From assembly GCA_038025085.1 (NCBI GenBank), contig CM076152.1, forward strand, positions 24,698,001-24,762,000: a stretch of DNA of 64,000 bases, read 5' to 3'. The notes beneath the pieces are model-generated. The model did no database searches and was not told the origin of the DNA. It saw only the letters and a program-made list of their open reading frames with translations. The position numbers were made by a program, and so were the translations under genes. This document shows, in pieces, positions 38,953 to 51,209 of this stretch. Each line of letters starts with the position of its first letter. The first letter of the stretch is position 1. The stretch comes from Tetragonia tetragonoides. Lineage: Eukaryota; Streptophyta; Magnoliopsida; Caryophyllales; Aizoaceae.

Positions 38953-39545
38953 TCTTGGTATGAGGTTTTAAAGCTTGTTTGTGCTTGTAAACATCCTTGG
39001 TGTAGTTTGTCACTCAAATGAATGCAAACAAAGCATTTGGGTGCTTACTCTTAATATACAACACAAAAGAACTCAATCTCTTTCACCCTAGATGTAAGAG
39101 CTGTCAAAACGCGTAAATGCATTCAAAAGATGGAGTTAAAGCTTGTTTGTACTTGTAAACATCCTTGGTGTAGTTTCTCACTCAAATAAATGCAAACAAA
39201 GCATTTGTGTGATTTCTCTAAATATACAACACAAAAGAACTCAATCTCTTTTCGCCTAGTCGTAAGAGCTGTTAAAACTCGTAAATGCATTCAAAAGCTT
39301 GAGTTGAAACTTGTTTGTATTTGTACACATCCTTGGTGTAGTTTCTCACTCAAATGAATGCAAACAAACCATTTGGGTGATTTCTCTTAATATACAACAC
39401 AAAAGAACTCAATCTCTTTCACCCTAGATGTAAGAGCTGTTAAAACGCGTAAATGCATTCAAAAGGTGGAGTTAAAGCTTGTTTGTACTTGTAAACATCC
39501 TTGGTGTAGTTTCTCACTCCAATGAATGCAAGCAACATTCTCATT
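38953..39545 (+). repeat. Satellite block, + orientation
   Basis: Between three and four units, entered through TTTAAGTTCTTGGTATGAGG, the reverse complement of the junction at 27,847, and left at CAAGCAACATTCTCATTTG. Confidence 0.88.
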
Positions 39546-39885
39546 TGTGTTCTTTTGTGTTGTATTTTCAGAGAAAGCACCCAAAAGCTTTGTTTACATT
39601 CATTGGAGTGAGAAACTACACCAAGGATGTTAACAAGTACAAACAAGCTTCAACTTAAGCTTTTGAATGCATTTACGCGTTTTAACAGCTTTTACATCTA
39701 GGGTGAAACAGATTGAGTTCTTTTGTGTTGTATATTAAGAGAAAGCACCCAAATGCTTTGTTTGCATTCATTTGAGTCAGAAACTACACCAAGGATGTTT
39801 AGAAGTACAAACAAGCTTTAACTCAAGCTTCTGAATGCATTTACGCGTTTTAAAAGCTCATATGACTAGGGTGAAAAAGATTGAG
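39546..39885 (-). repeat. Satellite block, - orientation
   Basis: Two units, ending at GATTGAGTCTTGAGTTC, the same switch as 22,474 and 50,626. Confidence 0.88.
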
Positions 39886-40075
39886 TCTTGAGTTCAAGCT
39901 TGTTTGTAGTTGTAAACATCCTTGGGGTAGTTTCTCCCTCAAATGAATGCAAACAAAGCTTTTGGGTGTATTCTCTAAAAATACAACACAAAAGAACTCA
40001 ATCTCTTAAAAGAGAATGCTTAATATACAACACAAAAGAACTCAAATCTCTTTCTCCCCCTCTTTGTCACCTACA
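39886..40075 (+). repeat. Short + satellite block with scrambled end
   Basis: One unit followed by mixed pieces; 40,050-40,100 holds CTTTCTCCCCCTCTTTGTC and GATTGTTTATCCTCATATAC, which do not belong to the usual unit. Confidence 0.8.
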
Positions 40076-40642
40076 CCTAGGATTGTTTATCCTCATATAC
40101 TCAAGCTTTTGAATGCATTTACGCGTTTTAACAGCTCTTACGACTAGGGTGATAGAGACTGAGTTCTTTTGTGTTTTATATTAAGAGAAAGCACCACAAT
40201 GTTTTGTTTGCATTCATTTTAGTATGAAACTACACCTAGAATGTTTTAAAGTACAAACAAGCTACAACTCAAGCTTTTGAATGCATTTACGCATTTCGAA
40301 AGCTCATACGAGTAGGGTGAAAGAGATTTGAGTTCTTTTGTGTTGTATATTAAGAGAAAGCATCCAAATACTTTGTTTGCATTCATTTGAGTGTGAAACT
40401 ACACCTAGGATGTTTACAAGGATGTTTACAAGTACAAACAGAAAAGAGAACTTGCATTCATATGCATTTACGCGTTTTAAATAAAGCATTATACATTTGT
40501 ACTTAATTTTGAATGTATTTACGCATTTTAACAGCTCTTACAACTAGGGTGAAAGAGATTGAGTTCTTTTGTGTTGTATATTAAGAGAAATCACACAAAT
40601 GCTTTGTTTGCATTCATTTGAGTGAGAAACTACACCAAGAAT
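40076..40642 (-). repeat. Satellite block, - orientation, partly scrambled
   Basis: Three to four units. 40,405-40,515 is broken: GGATGTTTACAAG is directly doubled, then GAAAAGAGAACTTGCATTC and AAATAAAGCATTATAC interrupt the unit. Confidence 0.85.
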
Positions 40643-41070
40643 ATCATTGAAAAAATGATAGAAAACTACAAAGTGTATACTTTGTTCGGAGTTGAGATAG
40701 TACCACTTAGCATGTGTTATATACGCGTAAAGGATTAATTCCTTGCGTTTCTGCTTTGTGCTTGATCTTTCTCTAGGATAGTCATAGCTTTGAGGACTAA
40801 CATGGTGGTGCGTTAAATCTGAACCCAGGACTGAACTTTGCTGCTTCAGTGGTGCGAAGATATCTCACGGAAGGGGTTTCATGTATGCTTCAGGTAAGCT
40901 AAAGTGGCGACTTGAATATGCATTGGTGCAGTGTCATATTTAGTGTTAGCTTTTGCATCAGTAACCTTGATTCTACCTCGAATTTGATTCTGCCTCTGTT
41001 TTCCTTACTTGTTCAATTCATGGGTGTATCAATTAGAAGAGCTGCTTGGTTTATTGGCAAAGGTTCACAT
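40643..41070 (+). other. Non-satellite island, about 430 bp
   Basis: Unique sequence between two minus-oriented satellite stretches, present once in the window. Satellite on both sides contains the same stretch of the unit (from about CAAATGCTTTG to CTACACCAAG), so roughly 55 bp of satellite phase is repeated across the island rather than continuing. Its left end has ATCATT-5 nt-AATGAT. No transposon termini were recognised. It carries the eL24-like exon below; the rest (40,643-40,776 and 40,900-41,070) looks like non-coding gene flank or intron, with T-rich stretches. Confidence 0.8.
40777..40893 (+). pseudogene. Probable fragment of a ribosomal protein eL24 gene (first coding exon)
   Basis: eL24 is a protein of the large cytosolic ribosomal subunit. 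One frame from 40,830 reads TELCCFSGAKISHGRG, close to the conserved N-terminus of plant eL24 as I know it (T-E-L-C-R-F-S-G-x-K-I-x-P-G-R-G). The segment is framed by splice-like signals: a pyrimidine-rich TCTTTCTCTAG ending at 40,776, and CAG followed by GTAAG at 40,891-40,898, near where the family's first intron would follow a D-S-Q. An ATG at 40,802 is out of frame with the matching peptide and runs into TAA, and the gap from ATG to the match is longer than expected. So this is a broken, intron-bearing piece, not a retrocopy and not functional. Identification rests on about 16 residues from memory of the family; a chance match is unlikely but not excluded. Confidence 0.6.
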
Positions 41071-41870
41071 GCACCCAAATGCTTTGTTTGTATTCATTTG
41101 AGTGAGAAACTACACCAAGGATGTTTACAAGTACAAACAAGCTTTAACTCCACCTTTTCAATGCATTTACGCGTTTTAACAGCTCTTACATCTAGGGTGA
41201 AAGAGATTGAGTTCTTTTGTGTTGTATATTAAGAGAAAGCACCCAAATGCTTTGTTTGCATTCATTTGAGGGAGAAACTACACCAAGGATGTTTACAAGT
41301 ACAAACAAGCTTTAACTCCACCTTTTGAATGCATTTACGCGTTTTAAAAGCTCATATGACTAGGGTGAAAAAGATTGAGTTCTTTTCTGTTGTATATTAA
41401 GAGAATGCATCCAAATACTTTGTTTGCATTCATTTGAGTGTGAAACTACACCTAGGATGTTTACAAGTACAAACAAGCTTCAACTCAAGCTTTTGAATGC
41501 ATTTACGCGTTTTGAATGCATTTACGCGTTTTAACAGCTCTTACGACTATGGTAAAAGAAATTGAGTTCTTTTGTGTTGTATATTAAGAGAAAGCACCCA
41601 AATGCTTTTATTTGCATTCATTTGAATGTAAAACTACACCAAGGATGATTACAAGTACAAATAAGCTTCAACTCAAGTTTTTGAATGCATTTACGCGTTT
41701 TAAAAGCTCATATGAGTAGGGTGAAAGGCATTTGAGTTTTTTGTGTTGTATATTAAGAGAAAGCATCCAAATACTTTGTTTGCATTCATTTGAGTGTGAA
41801 ACTACACCTAGAATGTATTAAAGTACAAACAAGCTTCAACTCAAGCTTTTGAATGTATTCACAATCAAAT
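41071..41870 (-). repeat. Satellite block, - orientation
   Basis: Between four and five units. CATTTACGCGTTTTGAATG at 41,503 is a small internal direct duplication. Confidence 0.9.
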
Positions 41871-41925
41871 GAATGTTTAAATGTACAAAAGAACTCAATC
41901 TTGGTGTACTTTGTTTACATTCAAA
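41871..41925. repeat. Scrambled satellite segment
   Basis: Short satellite words in mixed orientation (AATGTTTAAATGTAC, AAGAACTCAATCTTGGTG, TACTTTGTTTACATTC) next to a copy of the recurrent junction. Confidence 0.75.
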
Positions 41926-42424
41926 ACCTCTTACGACTAGGGTGAAAAAGATTGAGTTCTTTTGTGTTGTATATTAAGAGCAAGCACCCAGATGCTTAGT
42001 TTGCATTCATTTGAGTGAGAACCTACACCAAGGATGTTTACAAGTACAAACAAGCTTCAACTCCACCTTTTGAATGCATTTACGCGTTTTAAAAGCTCAT
42101 ATGACTAGGGTGAAAAAGATTGAGTTCTTTTGTGTTGTATATTACGAGAAAGCACCCAAATGCTTTGTTTGCATTCATTGAGTGAGAAACTACACCAAGG
42201 ATGTTTACAAGTACAAACAAGCTTTAACTCCACCTTTTGAATGCATTTACGCGTTTTAACAGCTCTTACATCTAGGGTGAAAGAGATTGAGTTCTTTTGT
42301 GTTGTATATTAAGAGAAAGCACCCAAAAGCTTTGTTTGCATTCATTTGAAGGAGAAACTACACCAAGGATGTTTACAAGTACAAACAAGCTTCAACTCAA
42401 GCTTTTGAAAGCATTTACGCGTTT
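41926..42424 (-). repeat. Satellite block, - orientation
   Basis: Three units, ending where GCGTTTTACAACACAAAAG fuses reversed to forward satellite. Confidence 0.9.
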
Positions 42425-42737
42425 TACAACACAAAAGAACTCAATCTCTATCACCATAGTCGTAAAAGCTGTTAAAATGCGTATTCATTTGAGCCCTTTA
42501 CGCGTAAATGCATTCAAAATGAATGCAAACAAATGCTTGAGTTGAAGCTTGTTTGTACTTGTAAACATCCTTGGTGTAGTTTCTCCGTCAAATGAAGGCA
42601 AACAAAGCATTTGGGTGCTTTCTCTTAATATACAACACAAAAGAACTCAATCTCTTTCACCCCTAGATGTAAGAGCTGTTAAAACGCGTAAATGCATTCA
42701 AAAGGTAGAGTTAAAGCTTGTTTGTACTTGTAAACAT
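42425..42737 (+). repeat. Short + satellite block, rearranged
   Basis: 42,480-42,545 is a mosaic (GTATTCATTTGAGCCC, then TTACGCGTAAATGCATTC, then AATGAATGCAAACAAATGC). The rest is one ordinary unit. Confidence 0.85.
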
Positions 42738-42932
42738 TGAGTTCTTTTGTGTTGAAAAAGATGAGTTCTTTTGAAAGAGAATGAGTTACGACTAGGTTGA
42801 AAGAGAATGAGTTCTTTTGTGTTGTATTTTCAGAGAAAGCACCAAAAAGCTTTGTTTGCATTCATTGGAGTGAGAAACTACACCAAGGATGTTTACAAGT
42901 ACAAAAAAGCTTCAACTCAAAATTTTAAATGT
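42738..42932 (-). repeat. Short - satellite block; start of copy B
   Basis: Begins with two partial copies of GATGAGTTCTTTTG / GAATGAGTTACGAC. Homology with copy A starts at 42,788. Confidence 0.87.
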
Positions 42933-45415
42933 ATTCACAATCAAATGAATGCAAATAAAGCATTTGTGTGCTTTCTCTTAATATACAACAGAAAAGAACT
43001 CAATCTCTTTCACCCTAGTCGTAAGAGCTGTTAAAACGCGTAAATACATTCAAAAGCTTGACTTGAAGCTTGTTTGTACTTGTAAACATCCTTGGTGTAG
43101 TTTCTCACTCCAATGAATGCGAACAAAGCTTTTGGGTGCTTTCTCTGAAAATACAACACAAAAGAACTCAGTCTCTTTCACCCTTGTCGTATGAGCTTTT
43201 TAAACGCTTATTTGCATTCAAAAGCTTGAGTTCAAGCTTGTTGGTACTTGTAAACATCCTTGGGGTAGTTTCACACTCAAATGAATGCAAACAAAGCATT
43301 TGGGTGCTTTCTCTTAAGCTTGAGTTGAAGCTTGTTTGTACTTGTAAACACAAAAGAGATTGAGTTTCTCACTCCAATGAATGCAAACAAAGCTTTTGGA
43401 TGCTTTCTCTTAATATACAACAGAAAAGAACTCAAGATTTTTCACCCTAGTCATATGAGCTTTTAAAACGCGTGAATGCATTCAAAAGCTTGAGTTGCAA
43501 CTTGTTTGTACTTATAAACATTTTTGGTGTAGTTTCTCACTCTAGTGAATGCAAACAAAGCATTTGTGTGATTTCTCTTAACATACAACACAAAAGAACT
43601 CAATCTCTTTCACCCTAGTTGTAAGAGCTGTTAAAATGCATAAATGCATATAAAAGGTGGAGTTAAAGCTTGTTTGTGCTTGTAAACATCCTTGGTGTAG
43701 TTTCTCACTCAAATGAATGCAGACAACGCATTTGGGTGCTTTCTCTTAATATACAACACAAAAGAACTCAATCTCTTTCACCCTAGCTGTAAGAGCTGTT
43801 AAAACGCGTAAATGCATTCAAAAGGTGGAGTTAAAGCTTGTTTGTACTTGTAAACATCCTTGGTGTAGTTTCTCACACAAATAAATCCAAACAAAGTATT
43901 TGGATGCTTTCTCTTAATGTACAACACAAAAGAACTCAAATCTCTTTCACCCTACTCGTATGAGCTTTTAAAACGCGTAAATGCATTCAAAAGCTTGTTT
44001 GGAAATGCATACAATTTCAGTGAGAAACTACACCAAGGATGTTTACAAGCACAAACAAGCTTTAACTCCACCTTTTGAATGCATTTACGCATTTTAAAAC
44101 GCGTAAATGCATTCAAAAGGTGGAGTTAAAGCTTGTTTGTATTTGTAAACATCCTTGGTGTAGTTTCTCACTCAAATGAATGCAAACAATGCATTTGGGT
44201 GCCTTCTCTTAATATACAACACAAAAGACCTCAATCTCTTTCACCCTAGTCATCTGAGCTTCTAAAACGCGTAAATACATTCAAAAGCTTGAGTTGAAGC
44301 TTGTTTGTAGTTGTAAACATCCTTGGTGTAGTTTCTCACTCTAATGAATGCAATCAAAGCTTTTGGGTGCTTTCTCTGAAAATACAACACAAAAGAACTC
44401 AATCTCTTTCACCCTAGTCGTATGAGGTTTTAAAACGCGTATATGCATTTAAAACGTGGAGTTAAAGCTTGTTTGTACTTGTAAACATCCTTTGTGTAGT
44501 TTTTCACTTAAATGAATGCAAATAAAGCATCTGGGTGCATTCTCTTAATTTTCAACACAAAAGAACTCAATCTCTTTCACCCTAGTCGTATGAGATTTTA
44601 AAACGCGTATATGCATTCAAAAGGTGGAGTTAAAGCTTGTTTGTACTTGTAAACATCCTTGGTGTAGTTTCTCACTCAAATGAATGCAAACAAAGCTTTG
44701 TTTGCTTTCATTTCAGTGAGAAACTACACCAAGCATGTTTACAAGTACAAACAAAGCATTTACGTGCAGCTTGAGTTGAAGCTTGTTTGTACTTGTAAAC
44801 ATCCTTAGTGTAGTTTCTCACTCAAATGAATGCAAACAAAGAATTTGTGTGATTTCTCTTAATATACAACACAAAAGACCTCAATCTCTTTCACCCTAGA
44901 TGTAAGAGCTGTTAAAACGCGTAAATGCATTCAAAAGGTATAGTTAAACCTTGTTTGTACTTGTAAACATCCTTTGTGTAGTTTCTCACTCAAATGAATG
45001 CAAACAAAGCCTTTGGGTGCTTTCCCTTGTTATACAACACAAAAGACCTCAATCTCTTTCACCCTAGTCGTATGACGTTTTAAAACGCGTAAATGCTTTC
45101 AAAAGCTTGAGTTGAAGCTTGTTTGTACTTGTAAACATCCTTGGTGTAGTTTCTCCCTAGAACGAATGCAAACAAAGCATTTGGGTGCTTTCTCTTAATA
45201 TACAACACAAAGGAACTCAATCTCTTTCACCCTAGATGTAAGAGCTGTTAAAACGCGTAAATGCATTAAAAAGGTGGAGTTAAAGCTTGTTTGTACTTGT
45301 AAACATCCTTGGTGTAGTTTCTCCCTCAAAAGAATGCAAACAAAGCATTTGGGTGCTTTCTCTTAATATACAACACAAAAGAACTGAATCTCTTTCACCC
45401 TACTCGTATTGTTTT
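42933..45415 (+). repeat. Satellite block, + orientation
   Basis: About 15 units with two minus intrusions at 44,012-44,094 and 44,697-44,757, matching 10,541 and 14,901 in copy A. Two large gaps relative to A lie here. Confidence 0.9.
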
Positions 45416-45970
45416 GTTTACATTTTGGATGTTTACAAGTACAAACAAGCTTCAACTCAAGCTTAAGAGAAAGCACCCAAATGCTTTGTTTGCATTTATT
45501 TGAGTGTGAAACTACCCCAAGGATGTTTACAACTACAAACTAGCTTGAACTCAAGCTTTTGAATGCATTTAAGCGTTTTAAAAGCTCATACGACAAGGGT
45601 GAAAGAGATTGAGTTCTTTTGTGTTGTATATTAAGAGAACAAACCCAAATGTTTTCTTTGCCTTCATTTGAGTGAGAAACTACACCAAAGATGTTTACAA
45701 GTACCAACAAGCTTCAACTTAAGCTTTTGAATGCATATACGCGTTTTAAAACCTCATACGACTAGGGTGAAAGAGATTGAGTTCTTTTGTGTTGAATTTT
45801 CAGAGAAAGCACCCAAAAGCCTTGTTTGCATTCATTGGAGTGAGAAAGTACACCAAGGATGTTTACAAGTACAAACAAGCTTCAACTCAAGCTTTTGAAT
45901 GCATTTACGCGTTTTAACAGCTCATACGAGTAGGTAAAAGAGATTTGAGGTGTTTTGTGTTGTATATTTA
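45416..45970 (-). repeat. Satellite block, - orientation
   Basis: About three units, partner of 15,451-16,005 at offset 29,965. Confidence 0.9.
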
Positions 45971-46027
45971 TACCAAACAAGCATTAAGTTCAAAACAGCT
46001 CTTGACCTTTTCTAAAACTCGAATGTA
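45969..46027 (+). repeat. 60-bp non-satellite spacer, copy 3
   Basis: Same direction as 16,003-16,062 and nearly identical, showing the spacer was carried in the long-range duplication. Confidence 0.85.
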
Positions 46028-46637
46028 AATGCATTCAAAACACGTAAATTCATTCAAAAGATTGAGTGGAAGCTTGTTTGTACTTGTAAACATTCTTGGT
46101 GTAGTTTCTCACTGAAATGAATGCAAACAAAGCTTTTGGTTACTTTCTCTTAAAATACAACACAAAAGAACTCAATCTCTTTCACCCTAGATGTTAGAGC
46201 TGTTAAAACGTATAAATGCATTCAAAAGCTGGAGTTAAAGCTTGTTTGTACTTGTAAACATCCTTGGTGTAGTTTCTCACTCAAATGAATGCAAACAAAG
46301 CATTTGGGTGCTTTCTCTTAATATACAACACAAAAGAACTCAATCTCTATCACCCTAGTCATAAGAGCTGTTAAAACGCGTAAATGCATTCAAAAGCCTG
46401 AGTTGAAACTTGTTTGTACTTGTAAACATCCTTGGTGAAGTTTCTCACTCAAATGAATGCAAACAAACCATTTGGGTGATTTCTCTTAATATACAAAACA
46501 AAAGACCTCAATCTTTTTCACCCTAGATGTAAGAGCTGTTAAAACGCGCAAATGCATTCAAAAGCTTGAGTTTAAGCTTGTTTGTACTAGTAAACATCAA
46601 TATACAACACAAGATAACCTATTAAAATGCTTAAATG
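46028..46637 (+). repeat. Satellite block, + orientation
   Basis: Between three and four units; two fewer (336 bp) than the matching block of copy A. The junction GTAAACATCAATATACAAC is at 46,590. Confidence 0.9.
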
Positions 46638-47212
46638 CACCCAAAAGCTTTGTTTGCATTCATTTGAGTGTGAAACTACACCTAGAATGTTTACGAGTAC
46701 AAACAAGCTTCAACTCAAGCTTTTGAATGCATTTACGCGTTTTAGAAGCTCATACGAGTAGGGTTAAAGATATTTGAGTTCTTTTGCGTTGTATATTAAG
46801 AGAAAGCATGCAAATACTTTGTTTACATTCATTTGAGTGTGAAACTACACCTAAGATGTTTACAAATAAAAACAAGCTTCAACTCAACCTTTTAAATGCA
46901 TTTACGCGTTTTAAAAGCTTATACGAGTAGGGTGAAAGAGATTTGAGTTATTTTGTGTTGTGTATTAAGAGAAAGCATCCAAATACTTTGTTTGCATTCA
47001 TTTGAGTGTGAAACTACACCTAGGATGTTTACGAGTACAAACAAGCTTAAACTCAAGCTTTTGAATGCATTTACGCGTTTTCACAGCTCTTATGACTAGG
47101 GTGATAGAGATTGAGTTATTTTGTGTTGTATATTAAGATAAAGCACCTAAATGCTTTGTTTGCATTCATTTGAGTGAGAAACTAAACCCAAATATTAAGA
47201 ATGTTTTAAAGT
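46638..47212 (-). repeat. Satellite block, - orientation
   Basis: Partner of 17,009-17,575, with the same closing junction AACCCAAATATTAAGAATG. Confidence 0.9.
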
Positions 47213-50200
47213 GCAAACAAGCTTTTGGTTGCTTTCTCTTAAAATACTTTGTGTGATTTCTCTTAATATACGCGTAAATACATTCAAAAGGTGGAGTTAA
47301 AGCTTGTTTGTACTTGTAAACATCCTTGGTGTAGTTTCTCACTCAAATGAATGCAAACAAAGCATTCGGGTGCTTTCTCTTAATATACAACACAAAAGAC
47401 CTCAATCTCTTTCACCCTAGTCATATGAGCTTTTAAAACGCGTAAATGCATTCAAAAGCTTGAGTTGAAGCTTGTTTGTACTTGTGAACATTCTTGGTGT
47501 AGTTTCTCACTGAAATGAATGCAAACAAAGCTTTTGGTTGCTTTCTCTTAATATACAACACAAAAGAACTCAATCTCTTTCACCCTAGTCATATGAGCTT
47601 TTAAAACGCATAAATGCATTCAAAAGCTTGAGTTGAAGCTTGTTTGTACTTGTAAACATCCTTGGTGTAGTTTCTCACTCAAATGAATGCAAACAAAGCA
47701 TTTGTGTGATTTCTCTTAATATACAACACAAAAGAACTCAATCTCTTTCGCCCTAGTTGTGAGAGCTGTTAAAATGCGTAAATGCATTCAAAAGGTGGAG
47801 TTAAAGCTTGTTTGTGCTTGTAAACATCCTTGGTGTAGTTTCTCACTCAAATGAATGCAAACAAAGCATTTGGGTGCTTTCTCTTAATATACAACACAAA
47901 AGAACTCAATCTCTTTCACCCTACTCGTATGAGCTTTTAAAACGCGTAAATGCATTCAAAAGTTTGAGTTGAAACTTGTTTGTACTTGTAAACATCCCAG
48001 GTGTAGTTTCACACTCAAATGAATCCAAACAAAGTATTTGGATGCTTTTTCTTAATATACAACACAAAAGAACTCAATCTCTTTCACCCTAGTCATATGA
48101 GCTTTCAAAACGCGTAAATGCATTCAAAAGCTTGAGTTGAAGCTTGTTTGTACTTGTAAACATTCTTGGTGTAGTTTCTCACTCAAATGAATGCAAACAA
48201 AGCATTTGTGTGATTTCTCTTAATATACAACACAAAAGACCTCAATCTCTTTCACCCTAGATGTAAGAGCTGTTAAAACGCGTAAATGCATTCAAAAGGT
48301 GGAGTTAAAGCTTGTTTGTACTTGTAAACATCCTTGGTGTAGTTTCTCACTCAAATGAATGCAAACAAAGCATTTGGTTGCTTTCTCTTAATATACAACA
48401 CAAAAGAACTCAAATCTCTTTCACCCTACTCGTATGAGCTTTTAAAATGCGTAAATGCATTCAAAAGTTTGAGTTGAAGCTTGTTTGTACTTGTAAACAT
48501 CCCAGGTGTTGTTTCACACTCAAATGAATCCAAACAAAGTATTTGGATGCTTTCTCTTAATATACAACACAAAAGAACTCAAATCTCTTTCACCCTACTC
48601 GTATGAGGTTTTATAGCTTGAGTTAAAGCTTGTTTGTACTTGTAAACATCCTTGGTGTAGTTTCTCACTCAAATGAATGCAAACAAAGCATTTGGGTCCA
48701 TTCTCTTATTATACAACACAAAAGAACACAATCTCTTTCACCCTAGTTGTAAGAGCTGTTAAAATGCGTAAATGCATTCAAAAGCTTGAGTTGAAGCTGG
48801 TTTGTACTTGTAAACATCCTTGATGTAGTTTCTCACTCAAATGCATGCAAACAAAGCATTTGGGTGCTTTCGCTTAATAAAAAACACAAAAGAACTCAAT
48901 CTCTTTCACCCTAGATGTAAGAGCTTCTAAAACGCGTAAATGCATTCAAAAGGTGGAGTTAAAGCTTTTTTGTACTTGTAAACATCCTTGGTGTAGTTTC
49001 TCAATCAAATGAATGCAAAAAAAGCATTTGGGTGCTTTCTCTTAATATACAACTCAAAAGACCTCAATCTCTTTCACCCTAATCGTAAGAGCTGTTAAAA
49101 CGCGTAAATACATTCAAACGCTTGAGTTGAAGCTTGTTTGTACTTGTAAACATCCTTGGTTAAGTTTCTCACTCAAATGAATGCAAACAAAGCATTTGGG
49201 TGCTTTCTCTTAATATACAACACAAAAGAACACAATCTTTTTCACCCTAGTCATATGAGCTTTTAAAACGCGTAAATGCATTCAAAAGCTTGAGTTGAAG
49301 CTTGTTTGTACTTGTAAACATTCTTGGTGTAGTTTCTCACTGAAATGAATGCAGACAAAGTATTTGGTTTCTTTCTCTTAATACACAACACAAAAGAACT
49401 CAATCTCTTTCACCCTAGTCATATGAGCTTTTAAAACGCGTAAATGCATTCAAAAGTTTGAGTTGAAGCTTGTTTGTACTTGTAAACATTCTTGGTGTAG
49501 TTTCTCACTCAAATGAATGCAAACAAGCATTTGTGTGATTTCTCTTAATATACAACACAAAAGACCTCAATCTCTTTCACCATAGATGTAAGAGCTGTTA
49601 AAACGCGTAAATGCATTCAAAAGGTGGAGTTAAAGCTTGTTTGTACTTGAAAAAATCCTTGGTGTAGTTTCTCACTCAAATGAATGCAAACAAAGCATTT
49701 GGTTGCTTTCTCTTAATATACAACACAAAAGAAGTCAAATCTCTTTCACCCTACTCGTATGAGCTTTTAAAACGCGTAAATTCATTCAAAAGTTTGAGTT
49801 GAAGCTTGTTTGTACTTGTAAACATGCCAGGTGTAGTTTCACACTCAAATGAATCCAAACAAAGTATTTGGATGCTTTCTCTTAATATACAACACAAAAG
49901 AACTCAAATCTCTTTCACCCTACTCGTATGAGCTTTTAAAATGCGTAAATGCATTCAAAAGCTTGTGTTGAAGCTTGTTTGCACTTCAACACATTCTTGG
50001 TGTGGGTGCTTTCTCTGAAAATACAACACAAAAGAACTCAATCTCTTTCACCCCAGATGTAAGAGCTGTTAAAACGCGTAAATGCATTCAAAAGGTGGAG
50101 TTAAAGCTCGTTTGTACTTGTAAACATCCTTGGTGTAGTTTCTCACTCAAATGAATGCAAACAAAGTATTTGGATGCATTCTCTTAATATACAAGGCAAA

Positions 50201-50366
50201 AGAACTCAAATCTCTTTCACCCTACTCGTATGAGCTTTTAAAACGCGTAAATGCATTCAAAAGCTTGAGTTGAAGCTTGTTTGTACTTGTAAACATTCTT
50301 GGTGTAGTTTCTCACTCAAATGAATGCAAACAAAGCATTTGTGTGCTTTCTCTTAATGAACAACGC
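47213..50366 (+). repeat. Satellite block, + orientation
   Basis: About 19 units. Copy A holds extra satellite and a minus block (19,881-20,215) where this run is continuous; the step in offset is 1,784 bp near 48,600. Confidence 0.92.
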
Positions 50367-50630
50367 CAAGGATGTTTACAAGTACAAACAAGCTTCAACT
50401 CAAGCTTTTGAATGCATTTACGCGTTTTAAAAGCTCATATGAGTAGGGTGAAAGAGATTTGAGTTATTTTGCTTTGTTTATTAAGAGGATGCATCCAAAT
50501 ACTTTGTTTGCATTCATTTGAGTGAGAAACTACACCAAGGATGTTTACAAGTTCAAACAAGCTTTAACTCAAGCTTTTGAATGCATTTACGCGTTTTAAA
50601 AGCTCATATGACTAGGGTGAAAAAGATTGA
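50367..50630 (-). repeat. Satellite block, - orientation
   Basis: About 1.5 units, partner of 22,216-22,480. Confidence 0.9.
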
Positions 50631-51209
50631 GTCTTGAGTTCAAGCTTGTTTGTAGTTGTAAACATCCTTGGGGTAGTTTCACACTCAAATGAATCCATAG
50701 AAAGCATTTAGGTGCTTTCTCTGAAAATACAACACAAAAGAACTCAATCTCTTTCACCCTAGATGTAAGAGCTGTTAAAACGCGTAAATGCATTCAAAAG
50801 GTGGAGTTAAAGCTTGTTTGTACTTGTAAACATCCTTGGTGTAGTTTCTCACTCAAATGACTGCAAACAAAGCATTTGGGTGCTTTCTCTTAATATACAA
50901 CACAAAAGAACTCAATCTCTCTCACCCTAGATGTAAGAGCTGTTAAAACGCGTAAATGCATTCAAAAGGTGGAGTTAAAGCTTGTTTGTACTTGTAAACA
51001 TCCTTGGTGTAGTTTCTCACTCAAATGAATGCAAACAAAGCATTTGGGTGCTTTCTCTTAATATACAACACAAAAGACCTCAATCTCTTTCACCCTAATC
51101 GTAAGAGCTGTTAAAACACGTAAATACCTTCAAAAGCTTGAGTTGAAGCTTGTTTGTACTTGTAAACATCCTTGGTTAAGTTTCTCACTCAAATGAATGC
51201 AAACAAAGC
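50631..51209 (+). repeat. Satellite block, + orientation
   Basis: Between three and four units leading into the second copia fragment, collinear with 22,481-23,057. Confidence 0.92.

Noticed and set aside
40643..41070. Island as a Helitron or Pack-MULE that captured a gene piece.
   Set aside because: I see neither a TC...CTRR arrangement with a terminal hairpin nor long terminal inverted repeats with target-site duplication, so capture by a named transposon cannot be claimed.
40912..41232. Open frame of 106 codons running from the island into satellite.
   Set aside because: Its first half is the probable intron of the eL24 fragment and its second half is satellite. It is a chance fusion with no recognisable domain.
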